Shown here: in pieces, positions 43,060-51,403 of the stretch
How the letters are laid out: the number at the start of each line of letters is the position of its first letter
Numbering within the stretch: position 1 is the stretch's first letter
From: Dyadobacter diqingensis
GTDB lineage: Bacteria > Bacteroidota > Bacteroidia > Cytophagales > Spirosomataceae
Length of the DNA: 64,000 bases
Direction: 5' to 3'
NCBI RefSeq assembly: GCF_024220585.1
Contig: NZ_JAMXKF010000010.1
Location: forward strand, 245,462 to 309,461
Program-made: the position numbers and the translations under genes
Notes under the pieces: generated by a model
Told to the model about the DNA's origin: nothing
Seen by the model: only the letters and a program-made list of their open reading frames with translations
Database searches by the model: none

Positions 43060-43941
43060 TTATGCTGAAAATAGAAATGCGTGATCTCTTGCAAAGTTGT
43101 CGAAACTTATGGGTGTTTTCCCTGTGACGTCTGTCACGCCGGGGTGAACTTCCGATGCTTCTCTCAATTTATAATGGGCATAATCTTCAACAAGTCCCTC
43201 TGCCTGCCATTTCGGAAATCCTACATCTAAAAGTGTGTCCAGAAGTATCTCTGGCGTGATATCAATAAACTGAATGGGACGATTTGTTGCGGCTGAAAGT
43301 TTTTCGGCAATTTGCTGATGCGTAAGAGATTCGGGCCCTGTCAGGTTATATATTTTTCCTTCATGTCCTGGCTGAGTCAAAGCCTCGCCGGCTGTTGCTG
43401 CAATATCACGTATGTCGATCAGGCTGATTTTAGCATCACCAACGGCTCCATAAAACTGCCCTTTATGGATGATTGTTTCACGGAATCCCAGCAGTCCCTG
43501 CATGAATAAATTTGGACGTAAGAAAGTATAAGAAATTCCCGATGCCCTGATCAGATTTTCAACGACCGCATGATAACGGAGAAAGCGAACTGGCGAGTCG
43601 ACAGCTGCCGCCCACTGCGAAAGTTTGACGATGTGTTTTAAACCTGTATGCGCTGCTACTTTGACAAATGTACTTTGCTGCTGTTCGGCGAACTCAGAGG
43701 AATTGGTCAGTAAAAATGCCTTATCTATTCCGTGAAGTGCTTTTTTTAGCGATTCGGCATCGTTAAAGTCTCCCTCTACAATTTCGGCTTCCGCAAAACT
43801 GGTGAGCTCCTTTGCGTCTTTTACGGAACGGACCATGGCGCGAAAGGGTATGCCTTTATTTGATAAATATTTTGTCAGTTCCTTGCCGATATTTCCGGTA
43901 GCGCCGGTGATCAGGATTTGAGGTGTTTGGATTTGTGACAT
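43060..43941 (-). CDS. NmrA/QorB-like NAD(P)-binding protein
   Basis: The 293-residue protein has an N-terminal Rossmann motif (ILITGATGNIGKELTKYL) and the NmrA/SDR-atypical pattern without a Tyr-x3-Lys catalytic pair: FLLTNSSEFAEQQ, HIVKLSQWAAA, YTFLRPNLFMQ. Relatives include QorB, a quinone reductase, and NmrA redox sensors. It is divergent from the AraC gene at 44133 with 191 bases between, which is likely its regulator. The substrate is not known. Confidence 0.88.
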   Translation of the reverse strand: MSQIQTPQILITGATGNIGKELTKYLSNKGIPFRAMVRSVKDAKELTSFAEAEIVEGDFNDAESLKKALHGIDKAFLLTNSSEFAEQQQSTFVKVAAHTGLKHIVKLSQWAAAVDSPVRFLRYHAVVENLIRASGISYTFLRPNLFMQGLLGFRETIIHKGQFYGAVGDAKISLIDIRDIAATAGEALTQPGHEGKIYNLTGPESLTHQQIAEKLSAATNRPIQFIDITPEILLDTLLDVGFPKWQAEGLVEDYAHYKLREASEVHPGVTDVTGKTPISFDNFARDHAFLFSA

Positions 43942-44132
43942 TTTCAGCGACTTTTATGTTGATTATTTGATTTCTTTGACAAATGTACAAGCGGCGGAAT
44001 TCCTGAAATTGTAAGAAAACGAAAGCGGCTATGAGTATCGGTGTTGTCAGGAGTCGCTCTTATGTTTTCGAGATAGGTATCTGCTGAAAGATTTGTCCGA
44101 ATCTGTTATATTTAAATCAAAACAAAGATTTT

Positions 44133-44993
44133 ATGAAGCCAGTCGGGGAACATGTGGAGGTAGAAGCGCCGCTCAATGAGGTAGTCAGGCACTTGTACTG
44201 CATTCAAACGACTGCTGATTTTGAAAAAATGATACAGCATTTATCCCCCAATCTGGAAATGATGCTGGTTTTTAATTTTGGAAAGCCTGTCCGTGTTTCT
44301 TTTGCTGATAATGGCTTTGATGGATTGGAAATAAAAACAGTTTCTGTGGTTGGCCCGCTTCGGAAAATGTTTAACTACGAAGTTTTACCGGCTACTGATG
44401 TGATAGCGGTGGTTTTTAACACGTATGGATTTTACCGTTTGTTTCAATGGCCGATGGATGCGATCAGCGGAGATGAACTTGTGGATCCGGACGCCTTATT
44501 GGGCGTTACAGGTTTTCATGCGCTATGGGAATCACTTCAAAAACTGGAAACGCTGGATGAAAGGATTCTTTTACTCAAGGAATATGGACAGGCTTTTATT
44601 CAGGATGCTGATCAAGCTTCCGCGCCATTACTGAATGGAATTAGTTATTTTGAAAATCCATCGATCCAGCCTGTCCGCGCTATTGCTATGGATTCAGCGT
44701 TGTCGGAACGGACGATTCAGCTTCGATTTAAAAAATATCTGGGTTATTCCCCGAAAGAACTGCTCCGTTTTTTACGGTTCAAAAAGGTGATCAATAACAT
44801 CCTGAGCCAGGAAAGTAGCGAAGTAGACTGGTATGGCCTTATCGACGAATTTGGCTACCACGATCAAAGTCATTTGATTAAGGATTTTCACCTTTATCTG
44901 GGCACCACGCCGCAAAAATTTGTCAGGGAAATTCTTGGGAAGGAATTTTGTGTCAGTAAAGAAGGGAAGTATTACTCCTCACCATCCGCCTGA
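44133..44993 (+). CDS. AraC-family transcriptional regulator (second)
   Basis: The 286-residue protein has an N-terminal sensing domain of the type that starts with a short aromatic-rich beta region (FGKPVRVSF ... VVFNTYGFYRLFQ) and a C-terminal AraC helix-turn-helix (MDSALSERTIQLRFKKYLGYSPKELLRFLRFKKVI ... EFGYHDQSHLIKDFHLYLGTTPQKF). It is divergent from the NmrA-like gene and probably controls it. Confidence 0.9.
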   Translation: MKPVGEHVEVEAPLNEVVRHLYCIQTTADFEKMIQHLSPNLEMMLVFNFGKPVRVSFADNGFDGLEIKTVSVVGPLRKMFNYEVLPATDVIAVVFNTYGFYRLFQWPMDAISGDELVDPDALLGVTGFHALWESLQKLETLDERILLLKEYGQAFIQDADQASAPLLNGISYFENPSIQPVRAIAMDSALSERTIQLRFKKYLGYSPKELLRFLRFKKVINNILSQESSEVDWYGLIDEFGYHDQSHLIKDFHLYLGTTPQKFVREILGKEFCVSKEGKYYSSPSA

Positions 44994-45046
44994 GTTTTGA
45001 TTCCACCATTTAAATATGGTTATTGGATAAATACTTACCAATTTCA

Positions 45047-45382
45047 ATGATGGCGATTTTCCAGGTCTTTAAAAGCAGCAACAAAAACCAGTATTATTAT
45101 CTCTTAAAGGCTACGGGAAATTCTCAGCTTATTCTCTCCTGTGAAGGTTTTGCGTCAAAGCAAAGTTGCTTGGACGGAATAAAATTCATCATTGCAAATG
45201 CGGCAGACGAAAACACTTTTGAGCGAAAGGACAGTTATTTGAGTTACACTTTTTTTGCCGAAGATTCCACCGGAAATGTGATTGCCAAAAGTGAAAATTA
45301 TACTTCAATAGGACCGAGGGAGCAGGTGATCGGTTTGATCCAAGCAGACGCCCCGTTGGCTACAATTCAGGATCTGACCTGA
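45047..45382 (+). CDS. YegP/DUF1508-family protein
   Basis: The 111-residue protein begins MMAIFQVFKSSNKNQYYYLLKATGNSQLILSCEGFASKQSCLDGI, the DUF1508 (YegP) repeat of a beta-strand pair followed by a helix; a second degenerate copy may follow (YLSYTFFAEDSTGNVIAKSENYTS). I start at the ATG at 45047; the frame extends to a TTG at 45023, which is less likely. Function of the family is unknown. It follows the AraC gene by 53 bases. Confidence 0.85.
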   Translation: MMAIFQVFKSSNKNQYYYLLKATGNSQLILSCEGFASKQSCLDGIKFIIANAADENTFERKDSYLSYTFFAEDSTGNVIAKSENYTSIGPREQVIGLIQADAPLATIQDLT

Positions 45383-45633
45383 TTTTTCTTTTCATACGGA
45401 CACAAAGTATTCTGACGTTATACGACTTGCAAGTTTGTAGCGTCAGCTAAAAATTTGTGCTCCTTTAAACCTCAAATAGTTGTTAATTAGGGTGATTTAA
45501 ATTAATATTTCAATCAGATAATAAGGAACATATGTCCACGTTTTAAATAAACTTTAAGTAACTAATAACCCGGCAGCAGAATACTTAGTCGTTTGATTTA
45601 TCACAATAAACCTCTAACATAAACCCTGTTCCA

Positions 45634-46743
45634 ATGAGACGTTCATTCCGTTACTGTATTGCTCTTTCCCTGGCAAGTTTTAATCTGTTCGGACAATCCG
45701 ATACCTTACGAAGAGTCCCGACTTCCGCGATTCCATTTTTAACGACGGCCCCTGATGCGAGAAGCGCAGCGATGGGAGAGGCCGGCGTGGCGCTGAGTGC
45801 CGATGTAAATGCGGCGTACTGGAATGCATCCAAGCTCCCTTATGCTGAACGAGATTTTGGAGCGACCGTTTCCTACACACCATGGCTCCGCAATCTTGTG
45901 GATGATATGTGGCTGGGATACGCGAGCGCCTATAAGAAATTGGGTAAGGGGCAGGCCGTAGCCGCTTCGGTCAATTATTTCAAGCACATGGGCATTGATG
46001 GACTTTACACGCAATCGAGCAATACGGATATTGCGTTAAACGGTACATATGCCCGGCAGTTAGGCAGGAATTTTTCTATGGGAGTCACCTTGAAATATAT
46101 TTCTTCGGGTGTGGGAACGGGTGTCTTAATGAATGGCCAGCAAGTTAAACCCGGAAGAATGCTGGCAGGCGATATAAGTGCTTATTACCGAAAGCAAATC
46201 AAAAATGAAAATTCGCCAGGAGATTTTACATGGTCTTTAGGAGCGGTACTTTCGAATTTTGGAAATAAAATTAATTATGGACCTGCATACGGAGATCGCT
46301 TTATTCCGACAACCCTGAAAATTGGCGGCGGGCTATCGTATAGTGCAGATGGGAAGAACCGGTTTAATTTTGTGATGGATGCTGGAAAGCTCCTGACACC
46401 GACACCGAAGCACGGGATTAATGTAAATGCAAAGCCAGTACTCAAAGGTATGTTAGAGTCGTTTTCGGACGCGCCTGATGGGTTTAATGAAGAAATACAG
46501 GAAATTGCTTTGTCGCTCGGTGCGGAATATTGGTATAAGTCGGTGGTGGCTTTACGGGCTGGATATCACAATGAAAATAAAAACAAAGGTGACAGGCGAT
46601 ATGTGACAGCCGGAGCAGGCCTGCGATTGTTAAAAAATTATGGCGTTGATTTCGCCCGGTTGTTTCCGGTAAAGCGTGGAGATCCGTTTTCCAACACATT
46701 CCGGATTTCTTTATCGGCTTATTTTGGCAAGGCAGGAAGTTAG
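45634..46743 (+). CDS. porV: Type IX secretion outer-membrane protein PorV
   Basis: The 369-residue protein has a signal peptide ending near LFGQ and then FLTTAPDARSAAMGEAGVALSADVNAAYWNASKLPYAE, the standard N-terminus of PorV-type FadL-like barrels, and ends in SLSAYFGKAGS. PorV shuttles T9SS cargo to the attachment complex that anchors proteins with C-terminal sorting domains. One such cargo (53379-54416) is in this window. PorQ is the main alternative; length and the ARSAAMG motif favour PorV. It stands alone, upstream of tRNA-Ser. Confidence 0.85.
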   Translation: MRRSFRYCIALSLASFNLFGQSDTLRRVPTSAIPFLTTAPDARSAAMGEAGVALSADVNAAYWNASKLPYAERDFGATVSYTPWLRNLVDDMWLGYASAYKKLGKGQAVAASVNYFKHMGIDGLYTQSSNTDIALNGTYARQLGRNFSMGVTLKYISSGVGTGVLMNGQQVKPGRMLAGDISAYYRKQIKNENSPGDFTWSLGAVLSNFGNKINYGPAYGDRFIPTTLKIGGGLSYSADGKNRFNFVMDAGKLLTPTPKHGINVNAKPVLKGMLESFSDAPDGFNEEIQEIALSLGAEYWYKSVVALRAGYHNENKNKGDRRYVTAGAGLRLLKNYGVDFARLFPVKRGDPFSNTFRISLSAYFGKAGS

Positions 46744-46840
46744 CTATTTCAGGGGCACAATTGTTGCAAATGTTAAAGGTATGATAATCAGCGGGGCATC
46801 ATATCCTGGTGAAAATAATGTTTAACAAAGTGTTATTTGA

Positions 46841-46871
46841 TTTGCTTATACAGTCTTTAAAGCTATCTTTG
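46841..46871 (+). promoter_or_regulatory. Promoter of tRNA-Ser (Bacteroidota consensus)
   Basis: TTTG at 46841-46844, 19 bases, then TATCTTTG at 46864-46871 is a perfect match to the TTTG / TAnnTTTG consensus. The start should be near 46877, about 12 bases before the mature tRNA. Confidence 0.85.
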
Positions 46872-46888
46872 CACCCACATTGACCAAT

Positions 46889-46975
46889 AGAGAGGTGTCC
46901 GAGTGGTTGAAGGAGCACGCCTGGAAAGTGTGTATGCGGGTAACCGTATCGAGAGTTCGAATCTCTTCCTCTCTG
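46889..46975 (+). tRNA. tRNA-Ser (anticodon GGA)
   Basis: The 87-base sequence folds with a 7-bp acceptor stem (AGAGAGG / CCTCTCT), an anticodon stem CACGC/GTGTG with GGA at 46923-46925, a long variable arm as expected for serine tRNA, and the GTTCGAATC T-arm. The discriminator base is G and CCA is not encoded. It marks the left border of the integrase relic. Confidence 0.95.
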
Positions 46976-47001
46976 CAAATAGCAATATTAGAAATAATTA
47001 A

Positions 47002-47034
47002 AAACCTGTAAATTAATCATTTACAGGTTTTTTT
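47002..47034 (+). terminator. Terminator after tRNA-Ser
   Basis: A 12-bp perfect inverted repeat (47002-47013 and 47019-47030) with a 5-base loop and seven T ends the tRNA transcript. Confidence 0.88.
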
Positions 47035-47126
47035 GTTGTGGTGTATATGTCAAGACATGCATAAATACCCAAAATTTAGTCGCGTCATCCGTGGCGTCTT
47101 TGTTCTGGAAAAATAAACGCGATTAA

Positions 47127-47675
47127 ATTAATGTAACCGAACTGCTGACCGTAGAAAGTAAAGTGTTTTCGATCGATAGTGTATCTCTGGTACGCGACAT
47201 TTTTGTTTTTAGTTGTTTCACGGGACTGGCTTATGCAGGTGCCAGGCAGCTCACGTCCTCAAATATTGGCACGGGTGTCGATGGTGAATTGTGGATTTTT
47301 TCTTATCGTCAAAAACGGATACTGAAATCAGTATTCCATTGCTTCTCAGGGTTTTGTAAATTTTGGATAAGTATAAAAATATTCTAATTATCAGAGCTCT
47401 CACAGAGTCTTGCCGATGTTAAGTAATCAAAAATGAATAGTTACTTAAAAGAAATCGCTGATTTATGCGGAATACAAAAACAGCTAACCTACCATATTGC
47501 CCGTCATACCTTTGCGACTACGGTTGCACTATCCAATAACCTTCCTATTGAAACGGTTTCTCGGATTCTCGGGCACGCGACAATAAAGCAGACGCATCAC
47601 TATGCCAGGGTAACGGAGGAAAAGGTGAGCAAGGATATGCGTAAGTTAAAGGATCGACTCGCAATAATTAAGTAG
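47127..47675 (+). pseudogene. Decayed tyrosine recombinase (integrase), C-terminal half
   Basis: The first frame reads TELLTVESKVFSIDSVSLVRD, then FVFSCFTGLAYAGARQLT, which is the catalytic-domain start of Bacteroidota tyrosine integrases. At 47311-47315, an A run, the frame shifts (reading ISIPLLLRVL then TAA at 47357), and a further shift at about 47429 brings in the last frame (47433-47675): YHIARHTFATT, ILGHATIKQTHHYARVTEEKV, with HxxR, LGH and the nucleophile Tyr. The N-terminal half is missing. It lies about 150 bases after tRNA-Ser and is the remnant of an integrated element. A hairpin terminator follows. Confidence 0.85.
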
Positions 47676-47727
47676 TTTTTAGGCCGGTTCCTGAGTCTTG
47701 TTGGATTTGACAAAAAGGGACTAATAA

Positions 47728-47778
47728 GTTTCGTTACTTTTCCAGTAATCTGAGTGAAGTAACGAAACCATTTTTTTT
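47728..47778 (+). terminator. Terminator of the former integrase gene
   Basis: A 12-bp perfect inverted repeat (47728-47739 and 47757-47768) with a 17-base loop and eight T starts 53 bases after the integrase stop codon. Confidence 0.88.
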
Positions 47779-48742
47779 CTTGTAAAAATGCTTTTAAGGC
47801 GTTATTTATGAACTCTATAATGTTTTCAAGTTGGGGCGACCAATCCCGGCTGGTAATCGATGGCCTGAGGTAATTTGGTTTTGTCAGGTAGATAATAGGA
47901 GGCTGAGAAATTCGATTGTCTTGTGTACTGGCAGGTTTGCCAATTTTGGTAGGCGTTCCCTACATTGAGGTGGGGTTTGGTTCAGGACCTGATTGCTTAG
48001 CTTAACATGCGAAAAATGTTCCAGAAAGTATCAGCCCGGTGAAAATGCGTGAAAGTTTTATGAAAAAATAACGTTGCACACCCACAGGCAGTCTGATTGT
48101 TCTCCAATGATTTTGGTCTACAGTCACATGGCTGATGTTTTTCCGTTGGGCTTGAAATTCGGTTGCCCACGGCTTTTGATCTTTTGGAAAGGAGTTAGAC
48201 AGGGTCTCGGCCTGCACGATACGATTTAGACGCTCCGTTGACAAAAGGCTTTTGCTGTGCTGTGAATTTAGACATTGGGATGTGACTCATATTTCAAACA
48301 ATGAGCCTACATAATCCAGATCATGATGGGTAATGGCAACTTGGGCTAAACTACTCAATAATACAATTTTCACCGCGTTAATGTGGAGAATTCGGAGCCA
48401 CTGATTACTTCAATTCGGAAATTAAGGACAGGCAGTTTCAGTTGGAATTGACTAGAATAAACAAATGATTGACAGTTGCTTAGCGCATACCAAATAATTG
48501 CCTACTGATGATCAATCCGCCACAGAATCAGATGGTCAACGCTTCCGAATCCTCCAATCCTGATATATGACTTTATGAGTGAAAGGTAGCGGTTCTTACT
48601 TTCTCACGATTTGCCAGGTAAATTGTTGGTTATTTTAGTCCACTTCTCATAAGAATTCATCGGTTATAAAAATTATTATTAAAGTTTTGTCCAATCCAGA
48701 AAAAACGATTGTCTATAGGTCGAACATTAAATTTATCATAAA
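47779..48742. other. Gene graveyard after the integrase relic
   Basis: No intact gene is seen. On the minus strand a frame open from 47959 leftward, without a start codon, has protein-like composition (SRDWSPQLENIIEFINNALKA). An 80-residue minus-strand frame at 48002-48244 and a short plus-strand stretch ending in LELTRINK near 48465 may be other fragments. Together with the integrase this looks like the eroded inside of a former integrative element. Confidence 0.45.
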
Positions 48743-49195
48743 ATGCAGAGTAGAATTAACGTTTTCGCAAAAGGACAAGGAGCCTTAAAACCATTATTTG
48801 AAGTTGGAAATTATTTAAAAGGATCAACACTGGGTGCTGAGCTTTCTGAGTTGGTCGTTTTTAGAGTATCACAGATCAACCAGTGTGCATACTGTTTGGA
48901 TATGCATTATAAAGAAGCAAGGGCAAAGGGAGAAACTGAGCAGCGCCTTTATGGCCTGAGTGCCTGGCGGGAAGCTCCATATTACAGTGAACGTGAAAGA
49001 GCTGCGCTTGCCTGGGCAGAAGCAGTAACGGCAGCACACGTACCGGATGAGGTTTATGATCATGTAAAAGAGCAATTTTCAGATATAGAATTAATCGATC
49101 TGACTTTGGTTGTGACCACGATTAATACTTGGAACCGAATTAATCTGGCATTTCCAAGTATTGCTGGTACCTATAAAGTGGGCATGTTTGGATGA
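48743..49195 (+). CDS. AhpD-like carboxymuconolactone decarboxylase-family protein
   Basis: The 150-residue protein has the family core with the redox motif NQCAYCLDMH (Cys48, Cys51, His55), then ERERAALAWAEAVT. Members include the alkylhydroperoxidase AhpD; the CxxC...H arrangement supports peroxide or disulfide chemistry rather than decarboxylation. It begins a set of three codirectional genes with an azoreductase-type flavoprotein and an acetyltransferase. Co-expression in oxidative or electrophile stress is a sensible inference. Confidence 0.9.
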   Translation: MQSRINVFAKGQGALKPLFEVGNYLKGSTLGAELSELVVFRVSQINQCAYCLDMHYKEARAKGETEQRLYGLSAWREAPYYSERERAALAWAEAVTAAHVPDEVYDHVKEQFSDIELIDLTLVVTTINTWNRINLAFPSIAGTYKVGMFG

Positions 49196-49249
49196 GCAAA
49201 GTATTTTGCTCCTTTTTAACAGAATAATCGTTTTAAGTATCATACATAA

Positions 49250-49867
49250 ATGAAGATATTACATATAGATTGTAGCATTCGTGATGAACGTTCGCTATCC
49301 AAAGAGCTTTCTGCATTATTTGTAACTAAATTAACAGAAAAATTTCCGACAGCTCAGTTGGATTACCTTGATGTTTCCAAGGAGACGCCCAGCCATCCTA
49401 GTGCCTTGTTTATACGTGGAAATTATACGCCGGAAACTGAACGTAGTAGTGAAATGGTCATTGAACTAGCTGAGTCAGAGCTACTGGTAGACAGAATGAT
49501 CCTGGCAGATCTTTATGTAATTGGCATGCCGATGTATAATTTTTCTGTTCCCTCAAACTTCAAGGCGTTTATCGATAATGTTGTCCGTATCAATCGTACA
49601 TTTAAGTTAACGGAGGCGGGAGGCGAGGGGCTTTTAGTCAATAAACGAGTATACATTATCAATACCAGAGGAGTGGATTTCACCCACGGAGATATTCAGC
49701 ATATGGATCAGCTCCAACCATATTTAACGGCAATTTTTGGTTTTATAGGTCTTACCGATCTTACTTTCATAAATGTGTCACCGGTTCAGTTTGCAGCTGT
49801 AGAAGCAAGGGAAGGAGCTATCGAAAGGGCGAAAACTGAGATTTTAAATTTAATAAAAGCACTTTAA
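49250..49867 (+). CDS. azoR: FMN-dependent NADH:quinone/azo reductase
   Basis: The 205-residue flavodoxin-like protein matches AzoR/AcpD: MKILHIDCSIRDERSLSKELSALF, the dinucleotide region ILADLYVIGMPMYNFSVPSNFKAFIDNVVRINRTFK, and VYIINTRG. These enzymes reduce azo compounds and quinones with NADH, often as protection from quinone stress. It lies 54 bases after the AhpD-like gene and 13 before the GNAT gene. The family is secure; the physiological substrate is not. Confidence 0.92.
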   Translation: MKILHIDCSIRDERSLSKELSALFVTKLTEKFPTAQLDYLDVSKETPSHPSALFIRGNYTPETERSSEMVIELAESELLVDRMILADLYVIGMPMYNFSVPSNFKAFIDNVVRINRTFKLTEAGGEGLLVNKRVYIINTRGVDFTHGDIQHMDQLQPYLTAIFGFIGLTDLTFINVSPVQFAAVEAREGAIERAKTEILNLIKAL

Positions 49868-49880
49868 TAGAAGATTCGGC

Positions 49881-50315
49881 ATGGAGATTAGAATTGCAAA
49901 TACAAAAGAAGATATTGAATTTTGCAGCAACGCGCTGCTAACATTCAGACCAAATGTAGATCCCGACACGTTAGTAGAACAAACCCTTCGTATGATGCAA
50001 GAGGGTTTCAGGTTGATTTATATTGCTGATGATAACAGTTCACATGCTGAGGCCATTGCCGGTTTTAGGACCTTTGAAATGTTAAGGACCGGTGAAATAA
50101 TTTATATTGATGATCTGTTCACTTTCCCAGAGAACCGGGGTAAGGGTTATGCAAGCTCATTATTGGACCATATTCATGGTTTGGCGTTGAAATCTGGCAT
50201 CAAAACGGTTCATCTAGATAGTGGCTTTCCACTATATCCAGCTCACCGCTTATACTTAAGTAAAGGATACTTTCTGGCTTGTCACCATTTTGCCAAACCG
50301 ATTTCAGATAATTAA
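49881..50315 (+). CDS. GNAT-family N-acetyltransferase
   Basis: The 144-residue protein has the GNAT fold with the acetyl-CoA motif A: IIYIDDLFTFPENRGKGYASSLLDHI, and the later HLDSGFPLYPAHRLYLSKGYFLACHHF strand. The R-G-K-G-Y acetyl-CoA loop is intact. It is the last of three closely spaced genes and is followed by a terminator. The acceptor is unknown. Confidence 0.92.
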   Translation: MEIRIANTKEDIEFCSNALLTFRPNVDPDTLVEQTLRMMQEGFRLIYIADDNSSHAEAIAGFRTFEMLRTGEIIYIDDLFTFPENRGKGYASSLLDHIHGLALKSGIKTVHLDSGFPLYPAHRLYLSKGYFLACHHFAKPISDN

Positions 50316-50755
50316 TTTTGATAAATTAATTATCTGATGGGTAATCAGAAACCTATAATAATCTGATAAAAATATTGAATCCATTTCAAAAGAGTGGTAC
50401 GGTAACAATAAAAACTAACAGTAGTCTGCGTTTTGGCAGGCTGTTGTTAGTTTCTTCATTATAGGGTTGAATTAAAAGATTGGGGACTATCGCATTAACT
50501 GTGTAAACTTTAAATCAGGGTTGGGTGAAGCTTAAAGCGGTAGTGTTGTAAACTTCGATTTTATCCGCGCGTTTGCACTCTTAGTCACTGTGGTTTTTAT
50601 TAACTGAAAGGAAGTTAAAGATTGTACATTTTGGGGTCTCAAAAGCCTTTCGATTGGCAGTCATCCGTTTTTAGGGATCGACATCCAATTTCTTCATGAA
50701 GAAATCGATCAGTTTTTATAACTAGTCATGTTAACCCTGATCTGCACTACTATTA
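50316..50755. other. Intergenic stretch with terminator and palindrome
   Basis: This 440-base gap separates the acetyltransferase and response-regulator genes, which converge. It has the terminator listed next and a perfect 18-bp palindrome at 50688-50705. A plus-strand frame just before and across the palindrome (SIGSHPFLGIDIQFLHEEIDQFL, ending near 50720) looks protein-like but has no start, so it may be a relic. Confidence 0.4.
50413..50456 (+). terminator. Terminator of the AhpD-azoR-GNAT set
   Basis: A 17-bp stem containing three G-U pairs (50413-50429 and 50436-50452) with a GTTTTG loop and a TTTCTT tail lies 98 bases beyond the GNAT stop. Confidence 0.75.
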
Positions 50756-51403
50756 TTAAGTAGTTTTGAGCTCGCTGGTATATTCCTCAAACTTTTTATA
50801 CAATTCCACGGTATTTTCTACTCCCATTTTTTCTAATATACGAGCCTTGTGCGTGCTGACAGTTGAAAATTTCAGGTTCAGCTGTTTGGCGATTTCCTTG
50901 GTCCAAATACCCGTAATTAAAAGTTCGAGAACTTCTTTTTCACGTGGGGTGAGGGATTCCACCGGGTTTGGAAGCAGTGGTTTTCGATGCAGGAAATTTT
51001 CCATTATCTGAGCCTGAACATGTGGGCGTAAGTATGTTTTGTTTTCTAACACATGTCGGACCGCAGTTTCGGTTTCCTCATTAGACGCGGTTTTTGGTAC
51101 GTAGCCATTTGCCCCCATCGTAATACAGTGAGGAGCATTAAAATCTTCATCCCGTCCACTGCAAACAAGAATTGGAGTGTTAGAAGAGAGTTTTCGTAAG
51201 GCAGGTATCATACTTGTACCGACACTGCCAGGAATACTCAAATCGAGGATCATGAGGTCAAATCGGTGTTTCAATAATATACTTTTGGTCTCTTGCAAAG
51301 TACTGCAATGAAATACCCGGCACTCTTTTACTACTTTTCTTACAATAGTTTCCAAAGACATCCGAATAATCGGATGATCATCAACGATCAATATGTTTTT
51401 CAT
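50756..51403 (-). CDS. LuxR-type response regulator (first)
   Basis: The 215-residue protein begins MKNILIVDDHPIIRMSLETI (receiver domain, phosphoacceptor Asp54 in LMILDLSIPG, later Lys in VPKTAS) and ends with a LuxR-type helix-turn-helix (SLTPREKEVLELLITGIWTKEIAKQLNLKFSTVSTHKARILEKMGVEN). An open frame extends to 51466 but the ATG at 51403 is the canonical start. It is a close paralogue of the regulator at 61728-62369, and no kinase gene is next to it. It sits at the left border of the exported-protein array and probably regulates it. Confidence 0.92.
   Translation of the reverse strand: MKNILIVDDHPIIRMSLETIVRKVVKECRVFHCSTLQETKSILLKHRFDLMILDLSIPGSVGTSMIPALRKLSSNTPILVCSGRDEDFNAPHCITMGANGYVPKTASNEETETAVRHVLENKTYLRPHVQAQIMENFLHRKPLLPNPVESLTPREKEVLELLITGIWTKEIAKQLNLKFSTVSTHKARILEKMGVENTVELYKKFEEYTSELKTT

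Noticed and set aside
47163..47387. 74-codon frame as a gene in its own right
   Set aside because: It is the first half of the broken integrase; the C-terminal part of the frame is out of phase after the A run at 47311-47315.
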